Source of the DNA: Coptis chinensis
Lineage: Eukaryota; Streptophyta; Magnoliopsida; Ranunculales; Ranunculaceae
NCBI GenBank assembly: GCA_015680905.1
Contig: CM027382.1
Location: 18,201,501-18,265,500, forward strand
Length of the DNA stretch: 64,000 nt
Reading direction: 5' to 3'
Below, in pieces: positions 12,928 to 25,303 of the stretch; position 1 is the stretch's first letter; every line of letters starts with the position of its first letter. Position numbers and translations under genes: made by a program. The notes under the pieces were generated by a model. That model saw only the letters and a program-made list of their open reading frames with translations. It had not been told where the DNA came from and did not search any database.

Positions 12928-14814
12928 CGCCCCCAGCCCACTACTGCTATTGTTGCAAGCTCCATTTACGTAGAGGTGTCATGTGTCTGGGGTGGTTGGT
13001 TAATGGAGTGAAATGATGGGCTCGGGTTCCCAGTTGACATCTTCGATGGGGAAGTCGGCAAGGAAGTCAGTAACGACCTGACATTTGCGAGACGTTCTGG
13101 GAACAAAGTCGCTATGATGCTAGCCGAGTTATTCAACCCATTTGGCCATGCAGGCTGTTTTGTTGTTATAACTCAAAATCTGCTTGATGGGTACATCAAT
13201 TATGACTTTGATGCTGTGAGCCTAGAAGTAAGGTCGAAACTTGTGAGCAGAGTATAACAGAGATAACATTGTTTTCTCAATTGGAGAGTAATGCTTCTCT
13301 GAATTTGCCAAAGTTTTGCTGGTGAAGTTGTAACGCCCGTATTTTTTAATACGTATTTTTATATTTATTAATTAATTAAATTATTTATTTTAAAAATTCG
13401 TCGGATTGGACTCGGGATACGTGGGCCTGGTTTTGGGCCCGAGTCTGTGTTGGGCTTGGGTTTCGGACCCAAGTATATAAACACATTGTTCTGGAAAATA
13501 GGGTTCAGAGAATAATAGAATATTAAAAATGGAGGCAGAGATGAAAGCTGGATTTCTGGAGGGTGGAGCGCGACGGCTCGGACTCGGAGAAATTCGTAGG
13601 AGCTGTTCATACAGGTGAATAGCTCTTTTGTTATTTCACCGGAATACAGAAACCGTTTTATTGTCCTATGGTTTCACTAATTTTCTTGTTCATTACTTTC
13701 GATCTGTAGCATTGTTAAAACTGTTGTATTGGACTTCGTGTCTTTGTATTATTTAACTTTGTTAAATTTCGTTTTTTGTAATTAAACTGTCGAACTGGGA
13801 TACTGTGTCTATACTGTCGACATTGATATTGGTGTCAATACTTTTAGTTGAACTGTGGATTTGGTTGAAATTCGTTGGTTGATATTGGGCTTTCAAAGCT
13901 CTGTCGAAGCTTCCGACGGACGACGACAATGGCGTCGACCACGTAAATCGTTTTGTTTGTTTTAATTTAAATTGCCGGCTTGAATGGTTTGTTGGGTTGT
14001 GTGTGTGGGGATGTCGAGTGAGGCGGTGAAGCTTGGAGAAAGCTTGAGCCATCGTTAATGGCGTTCTTGCCATTCTTGGGCTCTTGAAAGGTTTTGAAAT
14101 TTGGGTTTATTTGGTTGTGTTTGAACTGTGTGTTTTGTATGGTGGGTTGATGGGATGATGTTTGGTGGTAGTGGGGATGGTAGGGGTTGTCGACTTAAGC
14201 TTGGAACAAGCTTTAATGGCGGAAAGTTGGTTCGGATCTAGTTTGGTGATGTCGGATTTAAGGATTTGAGGAATGTGTGTTTGTTAAAGAGGTAGGGGTT
14301 TTGCGGGGAGTAAAACCGCCTAGTTAAAATGGGTGGTGTGTGGAGGAGTGGTGGCCGGATTTTGGTGGCTGTTGGTGGTGTGAAGATGATGAACAATAGA
14401 TTTCGGTTGGATTTGGGCCTTGGGCTTAGCTAGTTTAATTGGTTGGGCCGGATTCTATTTTAGAGGGTTGGGCCCGATTATGTTCTAAAGTATTGGGCCA
14501 GTTCATTTCTATTTTTTTTGTTTGGGCCCTTTTCCTATTAGTTGATAATTTGTTATGGGCCAATTCTAATTTTTGTAATTGTGGGCGGGTTTTTTTTTTT
14601 ATTTTTGGACCGAACCACTTAACTGTTTTTGGGCCCGTTTCTGATATTGCTTGGGCCAGTCCATTGGACTTAAAATAGATCTTTCTGGGTCTTTACATGT
14701 TTGGACTTTCGGGTTCTAAGGTTTGGGCTTGGCCAGTTTGGTCCGAACCCTTACCTTGGTCATGAGCCCATGAGCCATGCACCTTTGACCTTAGCTATGA
14801 ACCATGGCTATGAC

Positions 14815-15075
14815 CATGAACCTGTCGAACATGAAAACGACAGTTTGACTTTGACCATGACATGTTGAGTTTGACCTTGACCATGATGTGTTGACCTTTG
14901 ACTAGGACACGTTGACTTTGACTATGACATGTTGACTTTGACCATGACAGTTTGACTTTGACCAGGACAGTTTGACTTTGACCAAGACATGTTGACCTTT
15001 ATCCATTGACGGTTGACTTTGACTTTGACTTTGACATTTGACCGTTGACTTTGACCGTTGACTAGGAAACGTTGA
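14815..15075. repeat. TTGACTTTGACC-type minisatellite inside the solo LTR
   Basis: The motif TTGACTTTGACCATGACA and variants recur about a dozen times with changing linkers (ATGACATG, AGGACAG, CATTGACGG). The sister solo LTR keeps only a short version near 54750-54810, so array length has changed between copies. Confidence 0.85.
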
Positions 15076-16068
15076 CTTTTCTAGTTTTTCACACGTTTGT
15101 TTATATTCATTATCTAATTATGATTTGACGTGAGTAGTGTGTAAAACATATATATATATATTGGGCTTTGATTGTGGATTGTAGACTGTATAATTGTGCT
15201 ACATTTTATGTTGTAAATGGTATGGACAAATTAAATGTGGAAATGCTGTGGAAGCTGATATAAATCTAGTTGTCATTATCTAATTAAGATTTGACGTGAG
15301 TAGTGTGTAAATCATATATATGTTGGGATATATATATTAAATGGAATAGTTTTAGAGACATAAATGTATAAATACTCCATTATTATATATGTGAGATGCT
15401 ACTATGAGGTAGCATAGTATTGGTGAATATTTGCCCACGGGAGTGTGGTGTAGTGCAATAATATATTGGCACGTGAAAGTATGAAAGTGGTTATGAGATA
15501 TAATTGAGATATTTCTAAATATTATGGCTTAGTGCAATAAGGTAATTGACCTGCACGTGATATAGTGAATTTATTATGAGTCATTAATGTATGACACTTG
15601 AATAAATTACGTAACGAAAATCCTAGAACCTGACTACCACAACTCATGTGATTGGCCCTTACGGCGTTCGGTTAATCTGAATGGCCTTGGTGCCTTATAC
15701 GGCGTTTGATAAAAATTTGAATGGCCCCTGGCGTAAGCCGAATAGTGGCTTGATTATTCCGTTCGCAAAATAGAACGATGATGCGCAATATTTTATGCCG
15801 AATAGTGGTATTACTTACATAATTGCTTCCGTGTGAGGATTTACCTGGTGTGCAGCATCCCACTCAGGGTGGTTACACACGGAGTGGTTCATTATGTAAG
15901 GGGAGGCATGTGGATGTACATGTTCGGCGTTGGGTAGCGATTGTGGTAGCCAGGGAAACTAGGTAAGACATAGATACGACGTGATTTTAGGGACACACAA
16001 AGAAAGCCTGAAATAATCTAATTATGGTAATATGTTGGTTGGTTATTTGTTTAGTTATAACCTAAGGC

Positions 16069-16235
16069 GCCTCGATGGAGGAACTACATGCCTTATTTAT
16101 GATGCGTATAGTTTGTTGTGTGGTTAGTGGGAAGTTAAGGCGCCTCAGTGGAGGAACTACCTGCCTTAATTATTGTATTTGAGTATGTTATATTAGTCAT
16201 TGAAAGTTAAGGCGCCTCGGTGGAGGAACTAACTG
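16069..16235. repeat. Three-fold repeat near the end of the solo LTR
   Basis: The phrase AAGGCGCCTCGGTGGAGGAA, with small changes, recurs three times about 70 bp apart, each followed by CT(A)AC.TGCC. The same three-fold arrangement is kept in the second solo LTR near 56088-56262, so it predates the split of the two copies. Confidence 0.82.
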
Positions 16236-16625
16236 CCGTATGGATTATGTATATATTTGTATAACTATATGTTGTTTTTAGAGCTACTCACACCAACATT
16301 TTTATAATGCTGATCCGATTTGCATGTTTGCTTATCGGGTGTGTTCATTCAATGAACATAGTTGATAAGTTTTGACAGGTTTAGTGTTGAAGAAGAGTGG
16401 TTGCTGCTTGTGGTTTGCGTTAGCATTGCATTTCATGATGTATTTTGTTTTCCCTTAAGGTGATATAGATTTTCAGTCTAGACAATATATTTGTACTTTC
16501 ATTTGTAATTTTAAATAAGGAGTTATTGAAAAGAGATTTGTAACCTAATCTTAGTTGTAAATTTTTGTAATGAAGAGGACATTTGTTTAATTAAAATTTT
16601 TATTGGTTTTTAATTATCCGCATAA

Positions 16626-17917
16626 TTAAAATTGTTTATGGGTTTTTGGAAGTTGAGAGTGCGTCACACCTAGGAGATCGAAGAGTCGGTAACAAATAAT
16701 GTTTTTCCGAATTCTGTCGAAATTCGGGGTGTGACAGAAGTAGACTGGCTTTTCGATTCCCTCGCTTTCACGAAAGATGACCAAGCTTATGGCAAAGTCA
16801 GTAGTTGCAAGGTAAAGCCCCAGTGTCTCTCCTTCATTTGGTTTAGACAGGACGGGTGACATTGATAGGTAAGCCTTCAGGTCGTTGAAGGCTTTGTGAC
16901 ATTCGTCTGTCCATGTGAATGTTACGTCTTTCTTGAGTATTTATAGGAACGGTCTGCATTTGTTAGATCCACGTGAGATGAATCTGTTGAGGGCTGAAAC
17001 CATGCCAGATAGTTTGTGAATTTGTTGCTTGGTAGTTGGTTCTGGCATCTCAAGGAGAGCTCGTATTTGCTCTGGGTTTGCTTCAATGCGTCTTTGTGAG
17101 ACGAGGTATTCTAGGAATTTCCCTGAGGCTACCCCAAATACACATTTTGTTGGGTTGAGCTTCATCTTGTTAGGTTGAGCTTCGTCTTGTTTTGGCACAA
17201 TCTTTCAAAGGCTTCTTGCAAGTGTGAAATGTGATGGCCAACCTTTTCGCTTTTGACTACCATATTGTCTATGTAGACTTCCATAGTGTTGCCCAACAAG
17301 TCTTTGAATATCTTTGTGACAAGTCTTTGGTAGGTTGTCCCGGCGTTCTTCAAACCAAATGGTAGGACATTGTAGCAGAACATTCCTTATTCGGTTATGA
17401 AAGACGTTTTTTCCTGATCTTCCTCTGCAAGTGGTATCTAATTATATCCACTATATGCGTCCATAAATGATAGAAGCTCAGATCCGTAGGTTTGATATAC
17501 CAGTATGTCGATCCTTGGTAGGGGGAAGCTGTCCTTTGGGCAATGCTTGTTGACGTTGGTAAAGTCTATGCAGAGTCGTACCTAGCCATTTTTCTTAGGA
17601 ACGGCTACGATATTAGCTAGCCAGGTCGGGTACTTGATTTCTCTGATGAATCCAACATTTTTGAGCTTTTCTATCTCTTCATTGATGCCTTTTTGAAATT
17701 TGAGTGCTAGTTTCATAGGTCGTTGTTTGATAGGCTTTACAGTTAGATCTACATGTAATTTGTGCCAAGCGACCTGAGAGTCGATTCCTAACATATCGAT
17801 ATACAACCAAGCAAAAATATCATTATTGAGAGATAGAAATTTGACAAGTTGTTCTTTGAGCTTGGGGTCTAAATCAGCCCCTACATAAACAAACTTAGGG
17901 TCATCATTTGTGTCCAA
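16626..17917 (-). pseudogene. Reverse transcriptase and first RNase H region of the Tat element (fossil)
   Basis: Minus-strand open stretches encode the RT fingers (KPIKQRPMKLALKFQKGI and GFIREIKYPTWLANIV), the palm (CYNVLPFGLKNAGTTYQRLV and MEVYIDNMVVKS) and the connection (KCVFGVASGKFLEYLVS). They run into an RNase H start near 16862 (YLATTDFAISLVIF). Order and motifs are typical of Ty3/gypsy pol. The solo LTR at 13329-16736 interrupts the RNase H side. This is a decayed copy. Confidence 0.92.
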
Positions 17918-17941
17918 ATTGACTTTTTCTCCCGGTTTGAT

Positions 17942-18505
17942 TTATGCTTGTTTCCCATTGAGCTTGTCTGATGCTAATGCTAGAGGGCTGGAAGTTTGAA
18001 GATCTTGCGGCTTTGGGATTTCTTTGGTTGGACGACCTGAGTTTTGGCCGTGGCTGTTGCGCTGACTTGATTGCATCGATGAGCTTCTAGTTGGTTGCTT
18101 CTGAGCTCCATGATGCCTCGGGGTCCGGGAACCCGGGACTTGGTGTAAGGTTGATGGAACTGTTTGGATCTTGTGAATCCACCTGCTTCCTAAGATGGCA
18201 GTGTAGGACGACTTGACATCAATCATGCTAAAGCGTATTGAAGTCTTGACCATGTCCTCTTTTTCTCCAATGTAGACTGGTAGGATAACGTCTCCAATGA
18301 CATCTGTGCGGTCTTCATTGAACCCGTAGAGTGGTGCATTTAACTCTATCATCACCGAGTCTGGTAGGTGCATATCCTTGTAAGTTTGGTAGAAAAGGAT
18401 GTCGTAGGAGCTGCCTAGATTGATTAGGACCCGTTTGATTGTCCATCCATTAATCTTGACGTGCACTACCAGGGCATCATTGTGGGGGTAGGTACACCTT
18501 GTCAA
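17942..18505 (-). pseudogene. Protease region of the Tat element (fossil)
   Basis: The open stretch carries the retropepsin-like fold signature expected between gag and RT, with NDALVVHVKINGWTIKRVL upstream of the active-site loop and SYTAILGSRWIH downstream. It is followed on the minus strand by the RT region. It belongs to the decayed element. Confidence 0.8.
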
Positions 18506-18741
18506 GATCTTCCTCGGTAAATGATATGGAGCTCGTAGCCTGAGAGCTGGTATGAGTGATTACTTCAGCTTTGTGGGATAGGTGGGTAGATTTCTTGCAG
18601 TGCTCCTACCCGCCTGCACTTTTCACGACCCAAGGTTTTGTTGTTGGAGGTGTCTGTAATCATGTGGATTACATTTTCCTCGTCGTGATCGGAGGAGTGT
18701 TGTCTCCTATTGTGCCTCGACCGACCTGGAGATTTAAATTG

Positions 18742-19797
18742 TTAGGCTATTTTGCTTCTGCTCCTTCTGCGAGTAGGTCGTTCATGGCTCTGACTCCTGC
18801 TTCTGTTGCGGTTGGCATTCAACTTATGCTTGAGGTCACTTTCCAGCAGGAACTCTTTCAGTTTTCCCTCTTCGACTAAGTCTTGGAGGTAGTGCTTGAG
18901 ACTCCAACACTCATCGATGTCATGGTGTTTGAGTTTGTGGAAATGGCAGTATGGACGTCCTGGTACTGCTATCACCTTGTTGATGTTTGGCTTGAAGTAA
19001 GGTGTTATATATATCTTCTTCATGATAATATGGCTTGGCGCCCTGGAGAAGTTGGAGAATTCTCTCTTGGTGGTATAAGGGCTTGTGGGAGTTGTTGCCC
19101 TCGTTGTTGTTGCCTGAGTACTGATTGCTTTCTTTGGGTCCCCGCTTGTTGCTTACTGCGATGACTTCTTTGCTTTTGCACTGGGCCATCCATTCTTCGT
19201 ACTTCATGTACTTGTTGACTCTGTGGTACAGGTCATGTAGGCGTTCTGGCTTGTTACGCATGAGAGACCCTGCTAGATTGGAGTCGTCTAAAAGAGCGTT
19301 GGTGAATGCATAAGTTGCAAAGCTGTCCTTGAGGCCTGGCTCCATTGATAGGAGTTCCTTTTTAAAACGTCTTAGGAAAGCGCGGATCGTCTTGCCGTGT
19401 GCTTGCTTCAGTTGGAACAAGGAGTCCAGTCAGCTTGTTTCTTTCTATTGTGGACAAACTCTACTGCGAAGGTTTCGGCCAGCTTGTCGAAGTTGTTGAT
19501 TGAAACAGGAGTGAGCGTATAGAACCAGTCTAATGCTCCGTCCTTCAAGCTGGCTGGAAAGAGTTTGCACTTCAAGTAGTCATAGTCTAGAGTGTTGTAG
19601 AGTGCGAGGATCTGCCTAAAGCGAGCTATGTGCTGGCCTGGACATGAGTTACCGTTGTACAACGGGAACTTTGGTTGGATGAAATATGTGGGAGGCTGTT
19701 TGTCCTTGACTTCAGTGGTGAATGGTGACTCCTTGTACGAGTGGAGCATCTTTTGAACGATCCGGCTCGCATTTGGCCTTTTAAACGACTTCTCCAA
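18742..19797 (-). pseudogene. Gag region of the Tat element (fossil)
   Basis: Open stretches show the retrotransposon gag pattern: PPTYFIQPKFPLYNG, then HIARFRQILALY, LFPASLKDGALDWFYTL and FVHNRKKQ, followed by HGKTIRAFLRRFKKELL and YCHFHKLKHHDIDECWSLK (nucleocapsid-like) and an Arg/Ser-rich tail. It lies directly downstream of the 5' LTR and leader on the minus strand. Confidence 0.9.
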
Positions 19798-20087
19798 TCT
19801 TTGGGGAAGTCTTATAGTCGTTGGTTGGTGGTGGTGGTGGTGGTGAGGGTTGTGACTGCGTTGTTCTCGATTGCGTCTAGAGTCACGTTGTTGCTGTTGG
19901 AGGTTGTTTGATCCCGCATAGCTTGGTTCTCTTACTGGAGCGTGGTGAATGATTCGCTAAGAAATTTGACTCGATCTATTAGGGCTTGTAGCTGTGCTTC
20001 CACGGTAGTTTTCTGACCAGCTTCGTGAACTTGAGAAAATGGTGTGTGTGCTTTTTCTCAAGGGAATGAACATGCAGACGGCGCCAA

Positions 20088-20546
20088 TGTAGAGGTGTGA
20101 TATTTTGGGTCTACGACTTGATGTTGTGGATGGTTGGAAATGACTGCACTCTTTCTTGGGACAAGAGTTGCCTTCGTATCAAGTTCTTTGGGTAAACTTG
20201 AATCAAGTCTTACATAATTCATCTTTCTCTACTTATAGATGTTTGAGCTGACCTTCCTTATTTGCTCCAGGTCGTTGTCAAGTGTAGATCCATATTTTGT
20301 GCTATTTTGATGATTCGTTATTACTCCTAGTGTTACAAAGTAACTGTCTTCTTGATTGGTGCGTTGGTCGAGCTCCGGGATCATGTAGATCATTTGCTTC
20401 CATATATGTTTGTATTTGATGTTTGGGACAACCTAAGTCTGGTTCATTGTTATGTCCTAATGACTTGGTACGAGTTGGTGATGTACGACTTGGTGTGTGG
20501 ACACGTGTGCTGTAGTGATATGAATGTAGCACATAGGGTACTTACA
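20088..20546 (-). repeat. 5' LTR of the Tat element (459 bp)
   Basis: Begins TGTAGAGGTGTGAT and ends GGGTACTTACA on the plus strand. On the minus strand it is followed by TTGGCGCCGTCTGC, the primer-binding site. It aligns end to end with 7352-7811. Confidence 0.93.
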
Positions 20547-23500
20547 GTAGGTGTTGGTGGCAGCCACGCCTCATTTATCTTAAACAGGCGAGTGAAGTAA
20601 AACCCCTACTATATGATTCGTCTCCATCACCAACACCTCTCTTAATTCTTTGCACGCATCAAGTTGGTTTTCACTCATCTATCTCATTTCTCATTTCTCA
20701 TAGTCTTTCATTACTCTCTCCTCTTGAATTTTTCTCTTATCATTAAGCCCTAATTCCTTTCTCTTCCATTTCTTTTGAACTTCTTATGAAATTTCCATTG
20801 CTTATTCCCTTTCGAGTTATTGTGTACTTAACTTCTTAAAATTGTTAGACATGTAAGTTGCTATTTATTATGTTAGATTGGCCATGTTATGAACTAGAGT
20901 TGGCATTTTAATTTTAATTTGCATAGAATGCTTTATATTTTTTTACCATGTCCGTGACGTATTCGTGTATAACATTCTTGAGAAATGTCGTGTCAGTGTG
21001 TCTGTGTCGCGTTGTGTCATATCTATATTGCATGTCGGTGTCTATGTTTCGTAGCTTCAAAGACACCTCTAAACATGTTCACTCATAACTCTTCACTCAT
21101 TTGGTCATTCCACTCGTAACTCATTTACTCCTTAAGATAGATAGATGACCATTTTTATAGTTAATGGTGTTGTTACTAAGTTTAAAACTACCACGTGACA
21201 AACATCTTCAATTTTTTTTATATATATTGAAAGATTTTTCGGCATTTACAAAATCGTCATTGCTCTCATTATTGATTTCTCGTACATCTATTCTTTTGCT
21301 ACATCCTAATTCAAATTGAGTAAAAACCAAAATAGACCATTGAGAGTTGTTTTTAGAGAAAACAAATATTATTAAATGATCAATTTTTCTTAGTTTATAA
21401 AATAGATTTCACATTTTTTATGAGATGTTGTAGTGTTGTTTCACCACAAAATGCGTGCCACTCCTCTAGTATTATTAAAATACATAATAGAGTTCACTTT
21501 GATTTGTTGTCACTATGACATTGATATTAAGCAGATTGCTGACTTAAAAAAAATCAATTTGTTTCAAAGTGTTAAACTTTGCAAATCTACCTCAGAAGTT
21601 TCAACAAACTTTTCATTCGTTATACAATTTGGTAATTTGGGAAATCACTAAAACCTTTAAAATAATGATCTCCATGATATTCTGGGCATACTCTTAAAAA
21701 ATTAGCATTTATTTCATGTTGTATATATGTGGGATATAATATATTATTTGCATAAATGAGGTGTGTACGATTTGTAAATAATTCTATAGCATGATAATGA
21801 TGCAATTTTGGTGCTTATTAACATAAAAGTTCTTTGTTATGTTAATGTCATTTAATATGTTAAAGAACATTTACTTTGTAAGGGAACATTTGTTTAATTG
21901 TAATTTTATCAAATGAATTAGTCATCAAACTAATCGTGTAGTGTTCGGTACACATGTACACCACGATCAAAAGACGTTGCGAAAAAAAAAAATCTCAAAA
22001 GTTTTTGTATAAAGTTTTCGTTTTGCTTTTCTTATAAAACGGAAATTTCATAATTGTAATTCCATAAAACAATTTTTGCAACTAATTAATCATCGTAAAT
22101 ATTGACAAGTCTAGCGATATGAAGATCTAGCTAACATTAATTTACAAATATAGCATGATAATAATAAAAAAAACAGCTATACACGATATATTGTAGTAGT
22201 TTTATGCATACCACATATATAGATTTACAATATGTTGAGTTTTGTGAGTTTAATTTTTTTTATAAGTTCTCAAATACTTAACAAACTGATCCTAGATAAT
22301 ATAGGATTTTAAATTATAGAGATTAATATAATTTTTGTAAATGATCATAATCTAGCTAAGAGTTTTAAATTACTAGCTTGTAAATTTGTTGACGGATATG
22401 GTGAAGACATACACTGATTTAAACAACAAACACTTATATATTTTTTATTTTTATTTTTAATTTAATTATTAGTTTTTAGTGTTTTTTCCCCTCCACGTCG
22501 ATGACTACAAAATAAAAAAGCTTGAAAATTCAAAACTAAGTTCCATTTACAACTAACATCACAAACTTTAGATTTCTACTAAAGGAGCATCGATGAAGAA
22601 GTTTGTAAATAATTTTGTTCCATTGTGAGATGTAATTGACAAACTGATTACGGTATTATTTTAATTCATATCCTACAAGAGTATCACAATTACAAGTAAT
22701 TAATTGGTTAACAATAATGTAATAGAAAAACCATCACAAGATTATGATTAAGGTATATTATTTATAGTTTTATGGGGCAAACAAATTACATAATGCATAT
22801 ATTTAAGCATTTGATATTTGATAATCTTCGCAATAGTACTGTACAATATTAACTCAAACTCCTAGTCACGCTTGTGCTTTTTACTAAATAAAACATTCAA
22901 GATGACTTGTTATTCTCATTTCCAGACTTGCATAGGGGTAAGTTTGAATTTACTTCACCTATCACATATGAACTAATTACTACATTTGTCTTAAAACTTT
23001 AACACGTGGTAGTTTATTTCTTTCTATGCACCCTATTACCACAAAATCTTTTTCTATATCTTTCCCCTCTTTGTGCCTTTGTTGACAGAGGAGCTCACGG
23101 TTCAAGAGATACCTCCGGTTGTTTCAGGTAATTATATCCCGGTGATCAATTATGCTTATTTATTTCGATAATATCTTATTGTTTATGTGTTATACTTGTT
23201 GAGTTTTTAGACTTAATACTCTAATAGTTTGCATGCACACTAAACATGTCAATCTGTATGTAAATGTGCTAATTTATTCACTTTAATATAATAATATTTG
23301 CAATGGTTCTTCAGTTAATTACAATTTGATGCTTGTAAGATTTGAATATATCTACATGTATGACAATATTGAAATTAGGAGTCATATTATGCTATCAGAG
23401 ACTATCCCTTCATTCTTCTATGACTCAACAACTTTATGCAGGCATTAGACATTTTGATCTACATTGTAAATGAAGGCAAAAATAATAAATGAAAAAGAAA

Positions 23501-25303
23501 CCACTCAACTATGTTACAGGTTGGATTTTGGAAATTAAACAATGCCTCATTTTGCCGACCCAAACCCAACAAGAATTTAAATGGGCCCAGTTTCTCCAAC
23601 TCATGGGCTTATACACACCAATGTATCGGGCTGACATTCCATTATTTAAAAATTTCGTCAACAATTAATAAAAAAAAAGCCGAACGCAACATGCACATGA
23701 CCATGAACGCAACACAAACCCCATAGTTTGATTACTTCCATTCCACTGTTTCATTCAATGGCTTTAAAGTTTGAGTTGAGTTCTACATTTGAGTGCTCAG
23801 CTACAAATGTATAATGTATAAACTTGAAGAAATAGTTTGGGCAGTTCAAGTAGTGCTGCTTGAAATGCAGTACATGCTCGAGTTTTTCTTCAAAGGGAAA
23901 AGTAAACAAGACGTGGGAAGTTTTTTGGAATTTTACCACTATGGTATTTTACTCATTAGCTTTACGTCTTCTTTCATGCATTTATACAAACATGTTGTCT
24001 ACAAATTTTAATTATCTTAAAATGGCTCTAAGTCTTAGTGAATGCTTTATATTTTACATATATGTTAACCTTATTTCATGCTATTATCTCGGACAATGCC
24101 ATTGTGCCACTATATTTAGCTGCTTTTTTGGGAGGGGCGTCGTAGAGGCTAGGTTAAAATTCTGCAGTATTGTTTACAAGCATGGTGCCTGGTGATGAAA
24201 TATTGATATATGAGTGGAGCATCCATAGAGGAAATACTATGATGGGGTAGTGTCGAGTGGGCCGACGAGGATGTTGACTTGGAAGCATAGTGGAATTAAT
24301 GTTAGGATCCTGATTAAGTAATTACTAATTAGCTTTCCACTCCTTGACAATTTGGGCTGTTCAGGAGTATTGGTTTGATACTTCACAGAGGTGGTAAATG
24401 CTGTAGGAGTGAGAAGCATGAGAGGTAAACTGGAGAAAGAATGTCATACTGATCAAAAGAAAAGAAGAAAGAATGTAATACGACAAGTGGTACGTCTTAC
24501 CTTGGAAAGGTGCCTAGCCCATGCAAGGTGATGATTGCAGTCGGTGCTTTAGTCACATCGGTTAGGATCCCATGCGGAGTGACAATTCTTGAGGTGGGAT
24601 TAGTCAACTTAGCACCATGGATGACACACATGGTTTGGAGTGGATTTTCAAAAAGAAGAAGATCCCTCGATTTGGTCAACCATTCCTAGGAGAAGTCATT
24701 TTGCTTGTACAGATAGACTAGAGAAGAATAACCACAATGGGAGCCCAATATTGTTTGCTCTGTGTACTCATTTAGTTTTTTACTGTCAAGATTTTGTGGA
24801 TGGCCTACAGACGGTTCTTTGAAAGAAGATGAGAAGAATAAAATGGCTTCTTAGAACAAAATAACTTCATAGAACAGACGGTTAAACTTTTGTTTATCTA
24901 TACTATTTGAACTCAAGACTTCTCGTTTAGGAGAAGAACACAAGAATTAGGTATATAAAGAGGGCAACTCCAATATCTTCCTAGTGAAATGCTAAGAAGT
25001 GTAACTCTGTTAAGTCCAGACTTCTCGTTTAGTATTTTAATTTTTGGCCTGTGGGTGCAATCTGATACACATGACATGTCTCTATGCTTCAGTGCTTTCT
25101 TATCCAACGTAGTATACTAGTACTTTCTCATACTTTTTTTTAAACCCTCCTTTGTCACACTTCTGTTTATTTATTCAACAGGTAAGAATATGGTATACTT
25201 TTACAGTTTTACTTATGGTAATTGCCACTTATATTACTCTGCTATGCATTTGGTGACCTCACATTCTTACGTCCTCATTCTTGTCTTATTATTCTTTTAG
25301 CAG
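20547..25303. other. AT-rich intergenic DNA, no recognised gene
   Basis: Nothing in these 4.8 kb could be assigned to a gene. The first 250 bp are C/T-rich and leader-like. A segment at 23092-23127 sits between a good acceptor (TTGTTGACAG) and donor (GTAATTAT) and could be an untranslated exon of the EAF1-like gene to the right, but this is a guess. Open frames near 23793-24822 on both strands have no recognisable domain. A short phrase, GACTTCTCGTTTAG, occurs twice near 24917 and 25019. Confidence 0.45.

Larger units (their letters stand above)
13329..16736. mobile_element. Solo LTR, ~3.4 kb, very long LTR family, inserted in the Tat element
   Basis: It starts TGTAACGCCCGTAT and ends ATTCGGGGTGTGACA, and is flanked by a perfect 5-bp target duplication, GAAGT (13324-13328 and 16737-16741). 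No internal retroelement coding, primer-binding site or second LTR is present inside, so it is a solo LTR or an element reduced to one LTR. It has a close relative in this window at 53347-56761. TG/CA ends and the 3.4-kb length suit giant Ty3/gypsy LTRs. It holds a TTGAC-rich minisatellite and a three-fold repeat near 16069-16235. It lies between the RNase H and second RNase H of the host element, so it is younger than that element. Confidence 0.88.
7352..20546 (-). mobile_element. Tat-lineage Ty3/gypsy LTR retrotransposon, decayed, with a nested solo LTR
   Basis: LTRs at 7352-7811 and 20088-20546 bracket gag, protease, RT, RNase H, a second RNase H and integrase in that order on the minus strand. 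A primer-binding site starting TGGCGCCGT abuts the right (5') LTR at ~20070-20086. A purine-rich run on the minus strand abuts the left (3') LTR. The second RNase H and an antisense reading-frame region near the 3' LTR place it in the Tat clade. By-eye comparison of the LTRs gives roughly 50 differences over 460 bp (about 11%), which suggests an insertion several million years old under usual plant rates. Flanking 5-mers (ATTGG and GTAGG) do not match. The element is broken in many places and carries a 3.4-kb solo LTR insertion at 13329-16736. It is a fossil. Confidence 0.92.

Noticed and set aside
14439-14678. 79-codon open frame in the solo LTR
   Set aside because: It lies in low-complexity GGGCC/TTTT sequence, has no domain, and is inside an LTR.
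13329-16736. Identity as Cassandra-type TRIM because of the TGTAACGCCC start
   Set aside because: The unit is 3.4 kb with no 5S-like segment and no short terminal repeats; a long solo LTR explains it better.
24237-24822. Open frames on both strands between the Tat element and the EAF1-like copy
   Set aside because: No family resemblance, no supporting splice structure, and the two strands' frames overlap, as expected by chance.
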